Positions 26,848-36,700 of a DNA stretch of 64,000 nt are shown piece by piece. The position numbers and the translations under genes were made by a program. Origin of the DNA: Elusimicrobia bacterium RIFCSPLOWO2_02_FULL_39_32 (lineage in GTDB: Bacteria; Elusimicrobiota; Elusimicrobia; 2-02-FULL-39-32); contig MGUU01000016.1 of NCBI GenBank assembly GCA_001800135.1, positions 1-64,000 on the forward strand, written 5' to 3'. The notes below the pieces were generated by a model, which was not told the origin of the DNA, searched no databases, and worked only from the letters and a program-made list of their open reading frames with translations. The first letter of the stretch is position 1. Every line of letters begins with the position of its first letter.

Positions 26848-27554
26848 CTTATCTCTCCCCTGCGAATCTCAAGCAAAAGTTCTCTAACCAACTCCTCGTA
26901 ATTAATTCCATGCTTTTTTGCAGCTTCATCAATCCGATGGTTTCCTCCACAACAAGAATCAATTCCGAATTTTTTAAACACGCTAAGAACACAAGGATGG
27001 AGCGCAATAATTTGATTAATCGTTTGGCTCGCCTGTATGTAAAGAAGCTCTGAACTTGAATGAATCTTAGATTCTTGAATCTTTTTCAAACATTCCTGAG
27101 CAAAAAGAATCGGATCGCTATTATGCATGGAACAGGCAAAAGCAAGATCTTCCATGCCAAAACCTGGGCAGGAAAAACAGCCATCTCCAAAAAACTTCAC
27201 AAATACTGATTTTAGCTGAGGCCAGCGTTCAATTAAAGAGCGGATATTAGTATTTAAAATATTATTTACTTGCATGAGCTCTTCTGGGGAAAGGCGCGGC
27301 GAAGAAGGGTCAGCTGACTTACTTTCCAGAGTTTCTACAGTTTCTGTCAAAGCGTTATTTAAAGAGAATAAGAATTCTTCTAACTTTACTTTATGCAGAA
27401 AACAGGCTCTCTCAATGGTTGTAACTTTTCCAAATGTTTTTCTTAAGATAGGATTCATCAATGCTCCAAATCCAAACTTTTTAAAAATCATTTGCGTTTG
27501 AGGAAAAGTTTCAAAAACTTCTGATACTTTCATCTCTTTACTGATCTGCTTCAT
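26841..27554 (-). CDS. ScdA/RIC-type protein with DUF1858 repeats
   Basis: A 237-aa protein with three related modules. An N-terminal DUF1858-like unit (KVSEVFETFPQTQMIFKKFGF), a middle one with a Cys pair (SVFVKFFGDGCFSCPGFGMED, DUF1858 type), and a C-terminal ScdA_N module with FGIDSCCGGNHRIDEAAKK. ScdA/YtfE proteins repair iron-sulfur clusters after NO or oxidative damage, but the catalytic hemerythrin part is absent here. A separate hemerythrin gene occurs at 41311. It is co-transcribed with an Rrf2 regulator and a short oxidase-like membrane protein. Confidence 0.82.
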   Translation of the reverse strand: MKQISKEMKVSEVFETFPQTQMIFKKFGFGALMNPILRKTFGKVTTIERACFLHKVKLEEFLFSLNNALTETVETLESKSADPSSPRLSPEELMQVNNILNTNIRSLIERWPQLKSVFVKFFGDGCFSCPGFGMEDLAFACSMHNSDPILFAQECLKKIQESKIHSSSELLYIQASQTINQIIALHPCVLSVFKKFGIDSCCGGNHRIDEAAKKHGINYEELVRELLLEIRRGEIRC

Positions 27555-27557
27555 CTT

Positions 27558-27977
27558 TTAAGCCCCCTTCTTTACAAAAAGTGTTTTTAACATGTTAAAA
27601 ATAAAAAGAAGTATGGAAAGCCATTGAATGCTTCCGAAAAAAAATAAAGCCTCTTTCCATCTACCAGGTTCTAAACGATTTAAAAAGAAAAACAGAGCTA
27701 ACCCCAATAAACTGATTTGCGCAAGATAAAAATGAAGCCAAGCGAGTTTTTTAGAATAAAGCTCTTTCCCTGAAAAACGCGGGAGAATATGGTATAAAAC
27801 ACCATAAATCATCATTGAAATCCATCCTAATAAATTTAGGTGAACATGGGTTGGAATCATCTTATAGATTAATGCGCCTGAATCAGCAAAGGGAAGAGTC
27901 ATGATCCATCCTAAAGAAGTTCCTACTCCTAAGTATATCAATGCCATTACTACAAAATATCTTGCAAAAGCATCCAT
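27558..27977 (-). CDS. Short heme-copper-oxidase-like membrane protein
   Basis: A 139-aa protein with four hydrophobic helices. The motif HVHLNLLGW (about 44-52) and YHILPRF (about 62-68) resemble the first heme-binding part of cbb3/NorB-type subunit I, yet the protein stops after a quarter of that family's length. Similar short proteins occur beside NO-responsive hemerythrin and ScdA genes in other bacteria. A role in NO sensing or heme binding is likely but unproven. First gene behind a sigma-54 promoter. Confidence 0.7.
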   Translation of the reverse strand: MDAFARYFVVMALIYLGVGTSLGWIMTLPFADSGALIYKMIPTHVHLNLLGWISMMIYGVLYHILPRFSGKELYSKKLAWLHFYLAQISLLGLALFFFLNRLEPGRWKEALFFFGSIQWLSILLFIFNMLKTLFVKKGA

Positions 27978-28039
27978 AAAATTCCCCTTTTAGCTAAAAA
28001 TTGATTTAAAATGAACACTCCCTGTCATTTCTAATATAT

Positions 28040-28054
28040 GCAACAAATTTGCCA
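28040..28054 (-). promoter_or_regulatory. Sigma-54 promoter of the NO-stress/ahbD/rpoN operon
   Basis: Minus-strand TGGCAAATTTGTTGC has the invariant GG (-24) and GC (-12) separated by exactly 10 bp. It lies about 50 bp upstream of the probable 5' end of the coding region at 27977. It is one of five near-identical sites in this window. Confidence 0.78.
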
Positions 28055-28112
28055 TAAAATCAGACTAAAATGATGATATTTATATGATATTGGGATTTTT
28101 AAAAATTTTGAA

Positions 28113-28128
28113 GGGATTAGATTATCCC
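28113..28128. promoter_or_regulatory. Putative activator dyad upstream of the sigma-54 promoter
   Basis: GGGATTAGATTATCCC, a GGG-N10-CCC dyad whose centre is 68 bp upstream of the -24 GG at 28052-28053. The same spacing occurs before nxr and the multiheme operon. Confidence 0.6.
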
Positions 28129-28202
28129 AGATTTAACCAGAAATTCGTATTGGAAAATGAGAAAAAGCCAAACCATCTAGCTTCTTTCTAATGATATTTA
28201 GC

Positions 28203-29909
28203 TTAGCACTCGCTTGGTTTAACTTTTAGTTGAAAATCAGTATCCTCACCCCAATCCTGGTATTCTTCAGGAGCAAGAGGCGAATGTTCTATATCTATCA
28301 GGGATTCAAGAATATCCTTAAATGAATAAACCCCTTTACGGCAAATAAAATTTTCCAGAGTTTCATCCTCTTGTTTTTCTCTCCTATACCAATGAAGAAT
28401 GCGAGAAATCGCAGAAACCACTCTTTTTGACGGTATTTTACAAGCTGATTCAGCAAACTTTAAAAAACCATCCTTGATTTGTCCCCCTAAAACCAGCTCA
28501 TAGGAAGGCACCTGTTTATCTTTAAAAAGCTGCATTCTTCCAGAAAGTCCAAGTGTGGCGGTATGATGCTGCCCACAAGAATTTGGACAACCGCATATTT
28601 TTATGGATGCTTGGATCTCTTGAAAAGATTTACCTCCATTTTGAAAAAAACGTATCAGTTCAGCGGTAAGAGCTTTAGAATTTGTAATTGCAGATGGGCA
28701 GGTGCTAGCTCCAGGGCAGCTTGTGACATCGCACAAACGGCTGCTACAAGGCATGGCAAGACCAGCTTTTAAAAGCAGATCATAAACTGATTTTAAATCA
28801 AATGGCTTTATGCCAAAAATAACAAGATTTTGATTATTGGTAGTACGAATCTTGCCTAAAGAATAGTGATCCGCTATCTTCGCTATTTTACGCAGAGTTT
28901 CTGAACTGATCTCTCCTAAAGGCACTGGTATATTAATTGCAAAAGTTCCATTCTTTTTTTCTAAAACGCAATTACTAAAAAACCAACGGTTAAATTCAGG
29001 AGATTCCTCTTTAATAGAATAGGAAACATCATTGAGTGAAGGCGAAGGAGCTTCTTCCTCATAGTCTAAAACAGGAAGGGTTTCTGTTTTTATTAGATGA
29101 TCTCTCACCCGAAATACAGATTTTTTAAATTCTTCAATCCCTATTTCTTCAACTAAAAATTTAAGGCGCGCTCTTAAGCGATTGTTTCTTATCCCTCTTT
29201 TGTTAAAAACAGATAGGATCGCTAGAACTGTTGGGATTAAAAGTTCAAGACCGATAAATTCTTCTAAAACCTGAGCTGTCTTTGGCGCAGCGCCCAAGCC
29301 CCCTCCTACAACCACTTTAAAGCCTCTAACACCCTTTTGAACCACTGCAATGAACCCTAGATCTTGTATCGCTGTTAACCCACAATCCATTTGGCAGGCT
29401 GAAAAAGAAATTTTAAATTTTCTAGGCAAATTTTGAAACTCAGAGCGTCGAATTAAAAACCTAGTTAAGAAATCAGCATAAGGAGTTACATCAAAACATT
29501 CCTTTTGACACACACCAGACAAATGGCAAGAGACAATATTTCTAACCACGTTTCCAGAAGCTTCTCTGGAAGTGATGCCTACTTCTGAAAGATAAGTGAT
29601 CATTTCACAAACCTGTTTTAAATTCATATTATAAAATTGAAGATTTTGGCGGGTGGTAATATGACATGAACTATCAGAATAAATATCTGTAAGGTCTGCA
29701 ATCCGTTCCAACTGTTGAGAGTTTATCCCGCCCCATGGTATTCTAACTCTCAACATGTAGCGATTGGTTTCTCTTTGGACATAAACCCCTTGAATGAGCC
29801 GAATTTTTTTAAAAGTATCCTGATCCATCTCCCCTTTTAAAAATAGCTCCGCTGATTCACGAAAAGAAAATATCTCATTTTTATCCACTAATGAAGTTGC
29901 CATGTTCAT
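28203..29909 (-). CDS. Second siroheme nitrite/sulfite reductase
   Basis: A 568-aa siroheme reductase, clearly different from the NirA-like protein at 17430. From the chosen start, cluster ligands are C398 and C404 (CPGASTC) plus C441 and C445 (CPNSC). A long acidic insertion (about 285-310) separates the two half-repeats, and an extra C-terminal tail of about 70 residues follows the last reductase motif. The ATG at 29909 is preferred: the longer reading frame starts inside the previous gene. It ends the operon that begins with Rrf2 and nxrA, so it may handle nitrite from the NXR, or sulfite. Confidence 0.83.
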   Translation of the reverse strand: MNMATSLVDKNEIFSFRESAELFLKGEMDQDTFKKIRLIQGVYVQRETNRYMLRVRIPWGGINSQQLERIADLTDIYSDSSCHITTRQNLQFYNMNLKQVCEMITYLSEVGITSREASGNVVRNIVSCHLSGVCQKECFDVTPYADFLTRFLIRRSEFQNLPRKFKISFSACQMDCGLTAIQDLGFIAVVQKGVRGFKVVVGGGLGAAPKTAQVLEEFIGLELLIPTVLAILSVFNKRGIRNNRLRARLKFLVEEIGIEEFKKSVFRVRDHLIKTETLPVLDYEEEAPSPSLNDVSYSIKEESPEFNRWFFSNCVLEKKNGTFAINIPVPLGEISSETLRKIAKIADHYSLGKIRTTNNQNLVIFGIKPFDLKSVYDLLLKAGLAMPCSSRLCDVTSCPGASTCPSAITNSKALTAELIRFFQNGGKSFQEIQASIKICGCPNSCGQHHTATLGLSGRMQLFKDKQVPSYELVLGGQIKDGFLKFAESACKIPSKRVVSAISRILHWYRREKQEDETLENFICRKGVYSFKDILESLIDIEHSPLAPEEYQDWGEDTDFQLKVKPSEC

Positions 29910-29916
29910 AACTTTT

Positions 29917-30195
29917 TTACCCCACATCTTTTTTAAATAAAATCCAACAGCCAATAGCTATAAAAAGTATCCCTCCAATCATTCGTAAAGTTTTTGGATG
30001 AATGAACTTTGAAAACAAAGTGCCAAATAAAACTCCTATAAAACTTGCTAAGGTTAGAGCAAAGGACGCGGCTAAAAATATTGTAATAGGAGAACGAGAG
30101 GTCGCAGAAAAAGATAGCACCCCTAATTGAGTTTTATCCCCTAATTCAGATAAAAAAATAGTTACAAAAGTCAGCCAGAACAATTTCCAGTCCAT
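29917..30195 (-). CDS. GDT1/UPF0016-type half transporter
   Basis: A 92-aa membrane protein with three helices carrying the family signature SELGDKTQLG (about 16-25). GDT1 proteins transport Mn2+ or Ca2+; the single-domain bacterial form works as a dimer or with a second copy, none of which is visible here. It sits between tatA and the second siroheme reductase with almost no spacing. Confidence 0.85.
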   Translation of the reverse strand: MDWKLFWLTFVTIFLSELGDKTQLGVLSFSATSRSPITIFLAASFALTLASFIGVLFGTLFSKFIHPKTLRMIGGILFIAIGCWILFKKDVG

Positions 30196-30196
30196 C

Positions 30197-30376
30197 TTAA
30201 GAATTTTTGTTTTCCGGATCTTTTTTTATTTCGTTCTCCACATCTTTTAATCCTTCTTTAAATGCGCTCAAGCTTCTGCCAACACTTCTGCCAAGTTCCG
30301 GCAGTCTTTTGGCTCCAAAAAGTAGAAGCACAATTCCCACAATAATAATCCAATCCCACACTCCAATATTAGGCAT
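30197..30376 (-). CDS. tatA: TatA-type twin-arginine translocase subunit (59 aa)
   Basis: A small gene encoding MPNIGVWDWIIIVGIVLLLF, then GAKRLPELGRSVGRS and a charged amphipathic tail. This is the full TatA/E plan: N-terminal helix, FGAKRLPELGR hinge, amphipathic helix and acidic/basic C-terminus. A GGAGGTG ribosome site precedes the ATG. It is encoded directly after the nxr genes, whose catalytic subunit and a Rieske protein elsewhere carry twin-arginine signals, so it is probably dedicated to exporting NXR. Confidence 0.93.
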   Translation of the reverse strand: MPNIGVWDWIIIVGIVLLLFGAKRLPELGRSVGRSLSAFKEGLKDVENEIKKDPENKNS

Positions 30377-30410
30377 TTAAACCACCTCCTGTATTAAAGA
30401 TTTATTTCTC

Positions 30411-31556
30411 CTATTTCCATTCTTCCACACTAGTCTGAAGGCTAAAAAGATATTCCATTAAATTATGAACTTCCTCCTGACTCATAACACTTCCCCAGCC
30501 ATTCATTTTAAATGGAGGAGGTCCTGCCCTAGGATCGGCTTTTTCCGGCTCTCTGCCATTAAAAATTACTTTTTGCAGCTCCTCTTGAGTAAAAGTCTCT
30601 TTCACCTTATTTAATGAGGGTATTGGATCTAGTTGAGAGTTAGGATTATGAATTCCGCCTAAAGCTCCTTTCCCATGACAAGTTCCGCATCCATAGCGGA
30701 GATAAACCATCTCTCCTTTTGAAACTTGTGAACTCTTATTCTTAGGGTTCTTCCCATCTAAAACAAGCCGATACCAAATGGAAAAAGATTTTATTCCATC
30801 TCTTTCTTGGTTTTGTCCGTCCCAGACAGCAACTGCAAAAGGAATTTCAGATTCCAGCCAATGTTTAATAGGTTCATCCAATTTTTTTTCTAAAACAACA
30901 TGCCAACGCGCATTCCGCCAAACGCCTTTACCCTTTACAGAAAAATCATCCAGAATCGTCAAAGTTCCAAATCCTTTCGCAGCTAAAGTCTCAATAGGAG
31001 TTTCCCTCTTACGTTTTGAGATAATATTCCCTGCTTTCTCACCTGACCTAAAGGTAATTTCTCCATCAAAAGGGTAGATGTCCGCTGTTTTATTTGGATG
31101 AGTGATTTCTCCAGACTGAAACCCTTGATCTAAATCTTTTTGCGCGCTTGCAGACCATCTCCAAATCAGAATTGGATTTTCTAAATCCCCCATAAATGGA
31201 GAAGGCCAGGACCCGGAAATCTCTGGAAACTCCAAGGCAACCGCATCTGTAAAAGATTCAGCAGCGGTTGGATCCTCATTAAGAGTTGGATCCTCCCATT
31301 CCAAACGGAAAAAAATCTCATTTTTATTCTGCAGAGCCTTGATCCAAATCTTTGCAACGCTCCCGCCTCCTCCGGGAGGCGCGATGTGTTGCGGCATCAA
31401 AGGAATTTCTACGCTTTTAACTTTATTCCAAACAGAATCAAATGGATCCAAAGAAACTTTTTTTCCTATTTTTTTAGTTTTTAGTTCTAAATCAGCAGAA
31501 TCCGCTGCGCTAACAAAAATAAAAATTAAACAAAAAAACCATTTCAATTTTATCAT
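30411..31556 (-). CDS. nxrC: NxrC-like subunit: heme b domain fused to cytochrome c
   Basis: A 381-aa periplasmic protein. After a signal peptide (about 1-20) comes an ethylbenzene-dehydrogenase gamma-like domain (about 30-265) that would hold heme b. A class I cytochrome c module follows with C290-G-T-C293-H294 and a probable Met ligand in PPPFKMNGWG. NXR and related periplasmic type II molybdoenzymes pass electrons from the beta subunit to a gamma subunit of this kind. The fused cytochrome gives a direct exit to soluble carriers or the terminal oxidase. It is encoded 3 bp downstream of the chaperone gene. Confidence 0.85.
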   Translation of the reverse strand: MIKLKWFFCLIFIFVSAADSADLELKTKKIGKKVSLDPFDSVWNKVKSVEIPLMPQHIAPPGGGGSVAKIWIKALQNKNEIFFRLEWEDPTLNEDPTAAESFTDAVALEFPEISGSWPSPFMGDLENPILIWRWSASAQKDLDQGFQSGEITHPNKTADIYPFDGEITFRSGEKAGNIISKRKRETPIETLAAKGFGTLTILDDFSVKGKGVWRNARWHVVLEKKLDEPIKHWLESEIPFAVAVWDGQNQERDGIKSFSIWYRLVLDGKNPKNKSSQVSKGEMVYLRYGCGTCHGKGALGGIHNPNSQLDPIPSLNKVKETFTQEELQKVIFNGREPEKADPRAGPPPFKMNGWGSVMSQEEVHNLMEYLFSLQTSVEEWK

Positions 31557-31559
31557 CCC

Positions 31560-32252
31560 TTAAATTCCTCCAAGGCAAGATGTACAATAATCTTGAGGAT
31601 CCTCTTTTCTAACTGTCTCTGATTCATCGCGCTTAAGTTCAACTCCCAAAGATTTTGCGTCCCATAAAATAAATGCCAATAAACTTTTTGATAGACCGGC
31701 ATAATAACTTCCAGACGCTTTTTGACATAAAGACTCTGTAAAAAAAGGAATCCACTGACAAAGATGTTCAGACAAAAATTTTGAGCGAGCGTTTCTAGAA
31801 ATTTCCGCATATTCCAGTTCTTCTCGTTCTAACGCAAGAGCTTCTTTTAAACAAAGAAAAGAGATAAATTCTAATTCTATTGGCAGATGGTCAGGCCTTC
31901 TATCTCCTGCCTGTGGCTCTAAACCAAATGCTCTATAAAATCCAGAGAGGTTCGCTAATTTTTGTGTGGAACGGAATACGTCTAATTTGCCGTAGTGGGT
32001 TTCATAGGGAGGGACGTCCGGTGAAAGATTGTGTCCAAACACTGAATGGATTTCAGCGCTTGGGTCAGACACAGGGATTGGAGGCAAAGGGATCTCTCCA
32101 ATATTAGAAAGCTCAGCTAAAAGCATTTCTAATTCATGATGCATTATAAAAATAGGAACCGGCTCTTTAAAAGATTCAGCGAACAAACGATAGATAACGC
32201 CTCTGAGTTTGATCTCTTTTAATTTAACCTTCTCTTTATTTTCTCCAATCAT
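31560..32252 (-). CDS. TorD/NarJ-family molybdoenzyme chaperone
   Basis: A 230-aa all-helical protein without signal or membrane segments. The central EPQAGDRRPDHLPIELEFISFL is the chaperone signature (H-x3-E-L-E-F region), and SLCQ near 170 ends the core. A chaperone of this type holds the apo-alpha subunit until cofactor insertion and Tat export. Placement between nxrB and nxrC supports a role specific to this NXR. Confidence 0.87.
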   Translation of the reverse strand: MIGENKEKVKLKEIKLRGVIYRLFAESFKEPVPIFIMHHELEMLLAELSNIGEIPLPPIPVSDPSAEIHSVFGHNLSPDVPPYETHYGKLDVFRSTQKLANLSGFYRAFGLEPQAGDRRPDHLPIELEFISFLCLKEALALEREELEYAEISRNARSKFLSEHLCQWIPFFTESLCQKASGSYYAGLSKSLLAFILWDAKSLGVELKRDESETVRKEDPQDYCTSCLGGI

Positions 32253-32260
32253 ACTCCCTC

Positions 32261-33514
32261 CTAAACCGCATTGGTCCTTTCTTTTCCTCTGATATAAAAA
32301 GGTTCTTCCACCTTAACTTTAAACAGTTCCTGATTTTCTTTTCCATAAGCTGTGATCGTATCGTCATAGATGGTTCTTTTTTTGCCTCTCAATAGGATTT
32401 CATGCGCTTTTTCTCCCTGCTCTATGTCATAATGAAAAATAATCCTTCGATCTTTACGGAAAAGCTGCAAAACAGCAAGCAATTCACGACTTGGATTTTG
32501 ATAGGTTTCAATCGCCTGATCCACTCCAGGTCCAAACATCTGATGCAAATAGTCCCTTGGCACCCAACGCGGTGGAATATAATAGATATTGGGTTCTGTT
32601 CCAAACTGAGGATAAAGAGGCAAAGCCACTTTTGCGATTCGCACTAAATAATATAAAGGATTCTTAGGATCAGACTTCCAATCTTTTGTTTTAGGATCAA
32701 CTGGAACTAATCCTTGTAAACGAATCTGGCCAACACAGGAAGCCATGCAGCGAGTTTCAGTGGGAACGCCTCCTGTAAGGGGCTCCTGTCCTTGAACTCT
32801 GGGATAGCAGCCAATACATTTTTCAGTAATTCTGGTTTCAATATTGTGCATGGTCTTTTTATAAGGACAGGCTTCCATGCACTTGCGATATCCCCGGCAA
32901 CGGCTTTGATCCACCAATACAATTCCATCTTCTTTACGTTTATAGATCGCTTTACGCGGACATGCGGCTAAACAAGCAGGATAGGTGCAATGATTGCAGA
33001 TTCTTTGCAGATAAAAAAACCAAGCCTTATGCTCTGGCAGAGAAACACCTGTTTTTGAAATTCCAAGACTATCACCCACATATTTTGTTGAGGTATCTTC
33101 ATGAATATTAGGAAAACGCCAATCCTGATCTTTAGGAAGATAACCTAAGACAGAATTTCTACCCGGAGCTGCTTCAAAAATTGTTTTTCCCTCATATTCT
33201 CCGTAAGGAGCTTTTTCTCCTTTTTCATGAGCTTCCCAAATCTGTTTTCCCGGATTAGCTTCTTCCAATAGTTTTAAAGTTTTAACATCCCAGCCTTGCG
33301 GGTATCCGCCATAGGGTTTTGTCTCAACATTGTTCCACCACATATGTTCCTGTCCTCGGGAGAATGTCCAAGTTGACTTGCACGCCATGGTGCAGGTTTG
33401 GCAGGCGATGCAGCGGTTGATATTAAAAACTGCGGCGAACTGCCACTCAGGATGAGCCTCTTCATAAGGATAATGCATATCCCTGCCCAACTGCCAATTA
33501 TAGACTTTAGACAT
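32261..33514 (-). CDS. nxrB: Nitrite oxidoreductase beta subunit (NxrB-like)
   Basis: A 417-aa four-cluster iron-sulfur protein very close in pattern to Nitrospira NxrB: YNWQLGRDMHYPYEEAHP at the start, NRCIACQTCTMACK, CNHCTYPACLAACPRK, then CRGYRKCMEACPYKK and a last set in CIGCYPRVQGQ ... CMASC. The Tyr replacing a Cys in CRGYRKC indicates one [3Fe-4S] cluster. No signal peptide is visible; it should cross the membrane with NxrA by Tat. The start overlaps the preceding small gene by one base. Confidence 0.92.
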   Translation of the reverse strand: MSKVYNWQLGRDMHYPYEEAHPEWQFAAVFNINRCIACQTCTMACKSTWTFSRGQEHMWWNNVETKPYGGYPQGWDVKTLKLLEEANPGKQIWEAHEKGEKAPYGEYEGKTIFEAAPGRNSVLGYLPKDQDWRFPNIHEDTSTKYVGDSLGISKTGVSLPEHKAWFFYLQRICNHCTYPACLAACPRKAIYKRKEDGIVLVDQSRCRGYRKCMEACPYKKTMHNIETRITEKCIGCYPRVQGQEPLTGGVPTETRCMASCVGQIRLQGLVPVDPKTKDWKSDPKNPLYYLVRIAKVALPLYPQFGTEPNIYYIPPRWVPRDYLHQMFGPGVDQAIETYQNPSRELLAVLQLFRKDRRIIFHYDIEQGEKAHEILLRGKKRTIYDDTITAYGKENQELFKVKVEEPFYIRGKERTNAV

Positions 33515-33783
33515 TACACTCCTCCTTCGTCATTCAAAACTTTATAAATCATATTTTGCACATAAGGTTCACCCCGAGTCTGAAAAATCTCGTAAGGCGC
33601 TTGATAAAATGGATCTTTAAAAATCTTTAAAATTTCTTTTTCGCTGAACCCCATGCCAAGATATTCTTCAATAAAACATAAAACCATGGCTTCCTCAGCC
33701 TTAATCCCCTCTTCCTTAGAAAGAGGTAAGACCATTCCCGTAAGAGACATGGGATCATCTTGTTCAAATTCTTTTTTTTCCAT
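33514..33783 (-). CDS. Small acidic protein in the NXR operon
   Basis: An 89-aa soluble protein between nxrA and nxrB, 1 bp from each. It has one Cys (residue 36), a helical N-terminus (EEGIKAEEAMVLCFIEEYLG) and the stretch EILKIFKDPFYQAPYEIF. No known domain is recognised. Tight coupling argues for a role in NXR assembly or as a small partner; it may be conserved in related NXR clusters. Confidence 0.7.
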   Translation of the reverse strand: MEKKEFEQDDPMSLTGMVLPLSKEEGIKAEEAMVLCFIEEYLGMGFSEKEILKIFKDPFYQAPYEIFQTRGEPYVQNMIYKVLNDEGGV

Positions 33784-33784
33784 T

Positions 33785-36700
33785 TTAAGATTTGACCACT
33801 CGAACTAAATTTCCAAGAAGATATTGATTCATAAAAGCATCTTCATTTCCCGGCGACCTATTCGATTCAGACGGATTCCACACCCCCTCTTTATTGATTC
33901 CTCCAGCTTCTGCTTTAACAATACGAACCAATGTTTCTTTAGGCACTGTGTTAATCATGTGGTTATCTGCTTCGCCGCCAGATATAAATTTCATCGCGAT
34001 CTTTGATTTATGAAATAAATGGTCGGTTTGATGCATGGGCATTTGCCATTCTCTGGTAATGGATTGCTGAGAACCATAACGAAAATTCGCCTGATAACCT
34101 GTATTGGAAATAGCCTGGCCATCTTTCCTAGTTTCATGACCTTTCACTGTTTTTTCCGTAGCGATCCATGTTCCGTGCTTCATCATCACAACATGGTAAG
34201 GATAAGCTGGATTGTATTTAACTCTTAACATAAGACGCGCCACTTTAAAAAAAGGATCTTTTGGATCTGCTCCTATATAAGGACGATCTTGAGGGTTAGA
34301 ATCCACATAAACATAATCTCCCTCATGAATTCCTAAATCCTTAGCTGCTTGAGGGTTCATGTGAACTTGATGATCCCCTAATCCTGGGTTTCTTTTATCG
34401 CTTCTCCAAGGATCCCCAAAATTAGAAGACCATAAGAGATGCCAATCCACACTAGACCACTGAGAATGAACTGTATGACGACTCTTGGGCGTTAAACAAT
34501 AAAAATGAAATCCATTTTCCCAAAGAAAATTCTTTGTGTTTTTAACCTCTGCCCAAGACATCCGCACATTTCTTACGGTGCGCGCATCCGCATCCTCTTC
34601 ATGCAAGGAAATTCCATAATCTTCAGGCCGCACATAGGGATTCGTGCTCACAATCACATTTGGCAAATAAGGAGTTGCTTCCGGCCCTTCTCTATGCACA
34701 ATAAAGTTCTCCCCATACTCAATCGCTTCCGGAATATCACAATACGCATTTAATCTTCCGGTATCTGTAAAAAATGGGATATTCTCATGGATCTGTTCAT
34801 AAAAAGGGATTCTTGGATAAGTTCTAAAAAGAACTAAGGCTGCGCCCGGTTCTCCAAATTTCCCATTTAAAATATCCTCAGTTTTGTATCCGCGCAAAGT
34901 TACAGAAGCGTCTAAAAGACGCTGAATATAAACTTTAGACTGTTTGTTATAAATAAATTTCCAGTAATCTTCAAAACGAGAATCTTTAAGATGTTCACCT
35001 AACTTCTTGGCCATTTCAGCTAAAATTACAGCATCGTCTTTTGTATCATAAATTGGAGGAATGCCCCCTTTCCAGACTTGCAGAAAAGGGTTAGAACAAG
35101 AAGCTGTAATCTCATAATCTTCAAACTCTAGCCAAGAATTAGCTGGCAGAGCGATATCCGCATACTCCACTGAACCAGTCAACTCAATATCCGTTGTAAT
35201 AATTAATTCTGTTTTAGGAAGGGAATGTTTAATCACATTGTAAGCCCATTTTGCGTTGTTCACATGATTCACATTCGTGTACCAAAGCACCTTTGACGGG
35301 GTTGGCATGTGAGATTTTCCTGTAAAAACTTTGCGTCCAACTTTAGGAGTTTTTACAACTAAAGGACGATCCTGATGAGCCCAATAAGCAGCGGACTCGT
35401 CAGTTGCATAATTTTTTACAGGGATTTGAGCTCCGTCATTTTTTTCATCCAGAGATGGATGAAAAGGATCTTCCGCAACCCAGCAGCCAAGCCCTTTCCC
35501 AGCTTCCTTCCCCGCCTGAAAAATAGCTGACTTATAATTTCCAGCCCAGGTAAAGGATCCAGCTCCTTTTTTTCCAATATTCCCTGTTAAGATCAATGGC
35601 AAATAAGTAGCGCGATTCACCTGGGTCGCATGAAACCAATGATTGATCCCTTCTCCAATATGAATCGCAACTGGTTTAATCGTAGCGATATCTTCCGCTA
35701 AATTTTTTAGTAAATCTTTGGGAGCATGAGTGATTTCGCATACAGACTCTAAATCATAATCTTTGAGGTGCAGCTTATACATTTCAAAAAGAGTCATTAC
35801 TTCTATTTTTTTACCATCCGTTAATGTAACTGTCCATTTTCCTTCTAAGGCAGGATCTAAATTGGCTAATTCCAATGTTTCCCCAACCTGATCTCTGGTT
35901 AAAGCTTTAAAAGAATTGCTCTTTAAATCATAAATAACAAAATCTCCAATCTCTTGACGTTGTTCTTGAGTCATGTTTTGCAGTTTCATGCTTGCCCCAC
36001 TGCTAATATCAGGCAAAACATAATCTTTAAAAGTTTCTTTAGCTTTTAGTCTTTGCAATGTGTCGCTTCTAACCAGCAAAGGCATGTCTGTAAATCTTTT
36101 TAAAAAAACCTCATCATATTTTTTCTGGTCAATGATTATTTTTGATATGGCTAAAAAAATAGCGGCATCGCTTCCCGGACGAACTCCAATCCAATAGTCC
36201 GCCTTAGTAGCAGGAGGGCTGTATTCTGGAGTAATGGCCACAATTTTTCCGCCCCTTTCCATTGACTCAATAAACCAATGAGAATCCGGCATCTTATTTT
36301 CAATCAAATTCTTGCCAACCTGAATATGCAGTTTGGTGCTGCGCAAATCGCAAAAATCAGTGTCTGAAGTCTGCAGACCATGAACAAAGGGATGCCCCGG
36401 AGCTTGATCTCCATGCTCGGTATAATTATCCCAGCTGCGTCCCCCTTGCGCATCCTTTTCGCTCACGCCTCTTACATGGCTGTCTAAAAGAGCCATCATG
36501 TTGCTAAAACGATACATCCCAAATTTCCCAACCACTCCCAAAAGACCCATTCCTCCTCTAAATTTCATGGTTCTAGTGCCAGCTCCTTGCACATGCCCCA
36601 CAACTTCTGGTTCATAGCCCTGTTCCAACAAACGTTTTTTACCCTCTTCTCCAGAATAAATTTTAGCGATCGCAATCATCCCTCTAGCCGCGTAATCATA

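Noticed and set aside
28150-28202. Possible terminator after the second siroheme reductase
   Set aside because: Only a 4-bp stem with a large loop before a short T-run; not convincing.
29910-29954. Longer start for the second siroheme reductase
   Set aside because: Overlaps the GDT1-like gene in another frame; the ATG at 29909 follows the stop codon directly.
32402-32928. Frames opposite and out of phase within nxrB
   Set aside because: Shadow frames of a highly conserved gene.
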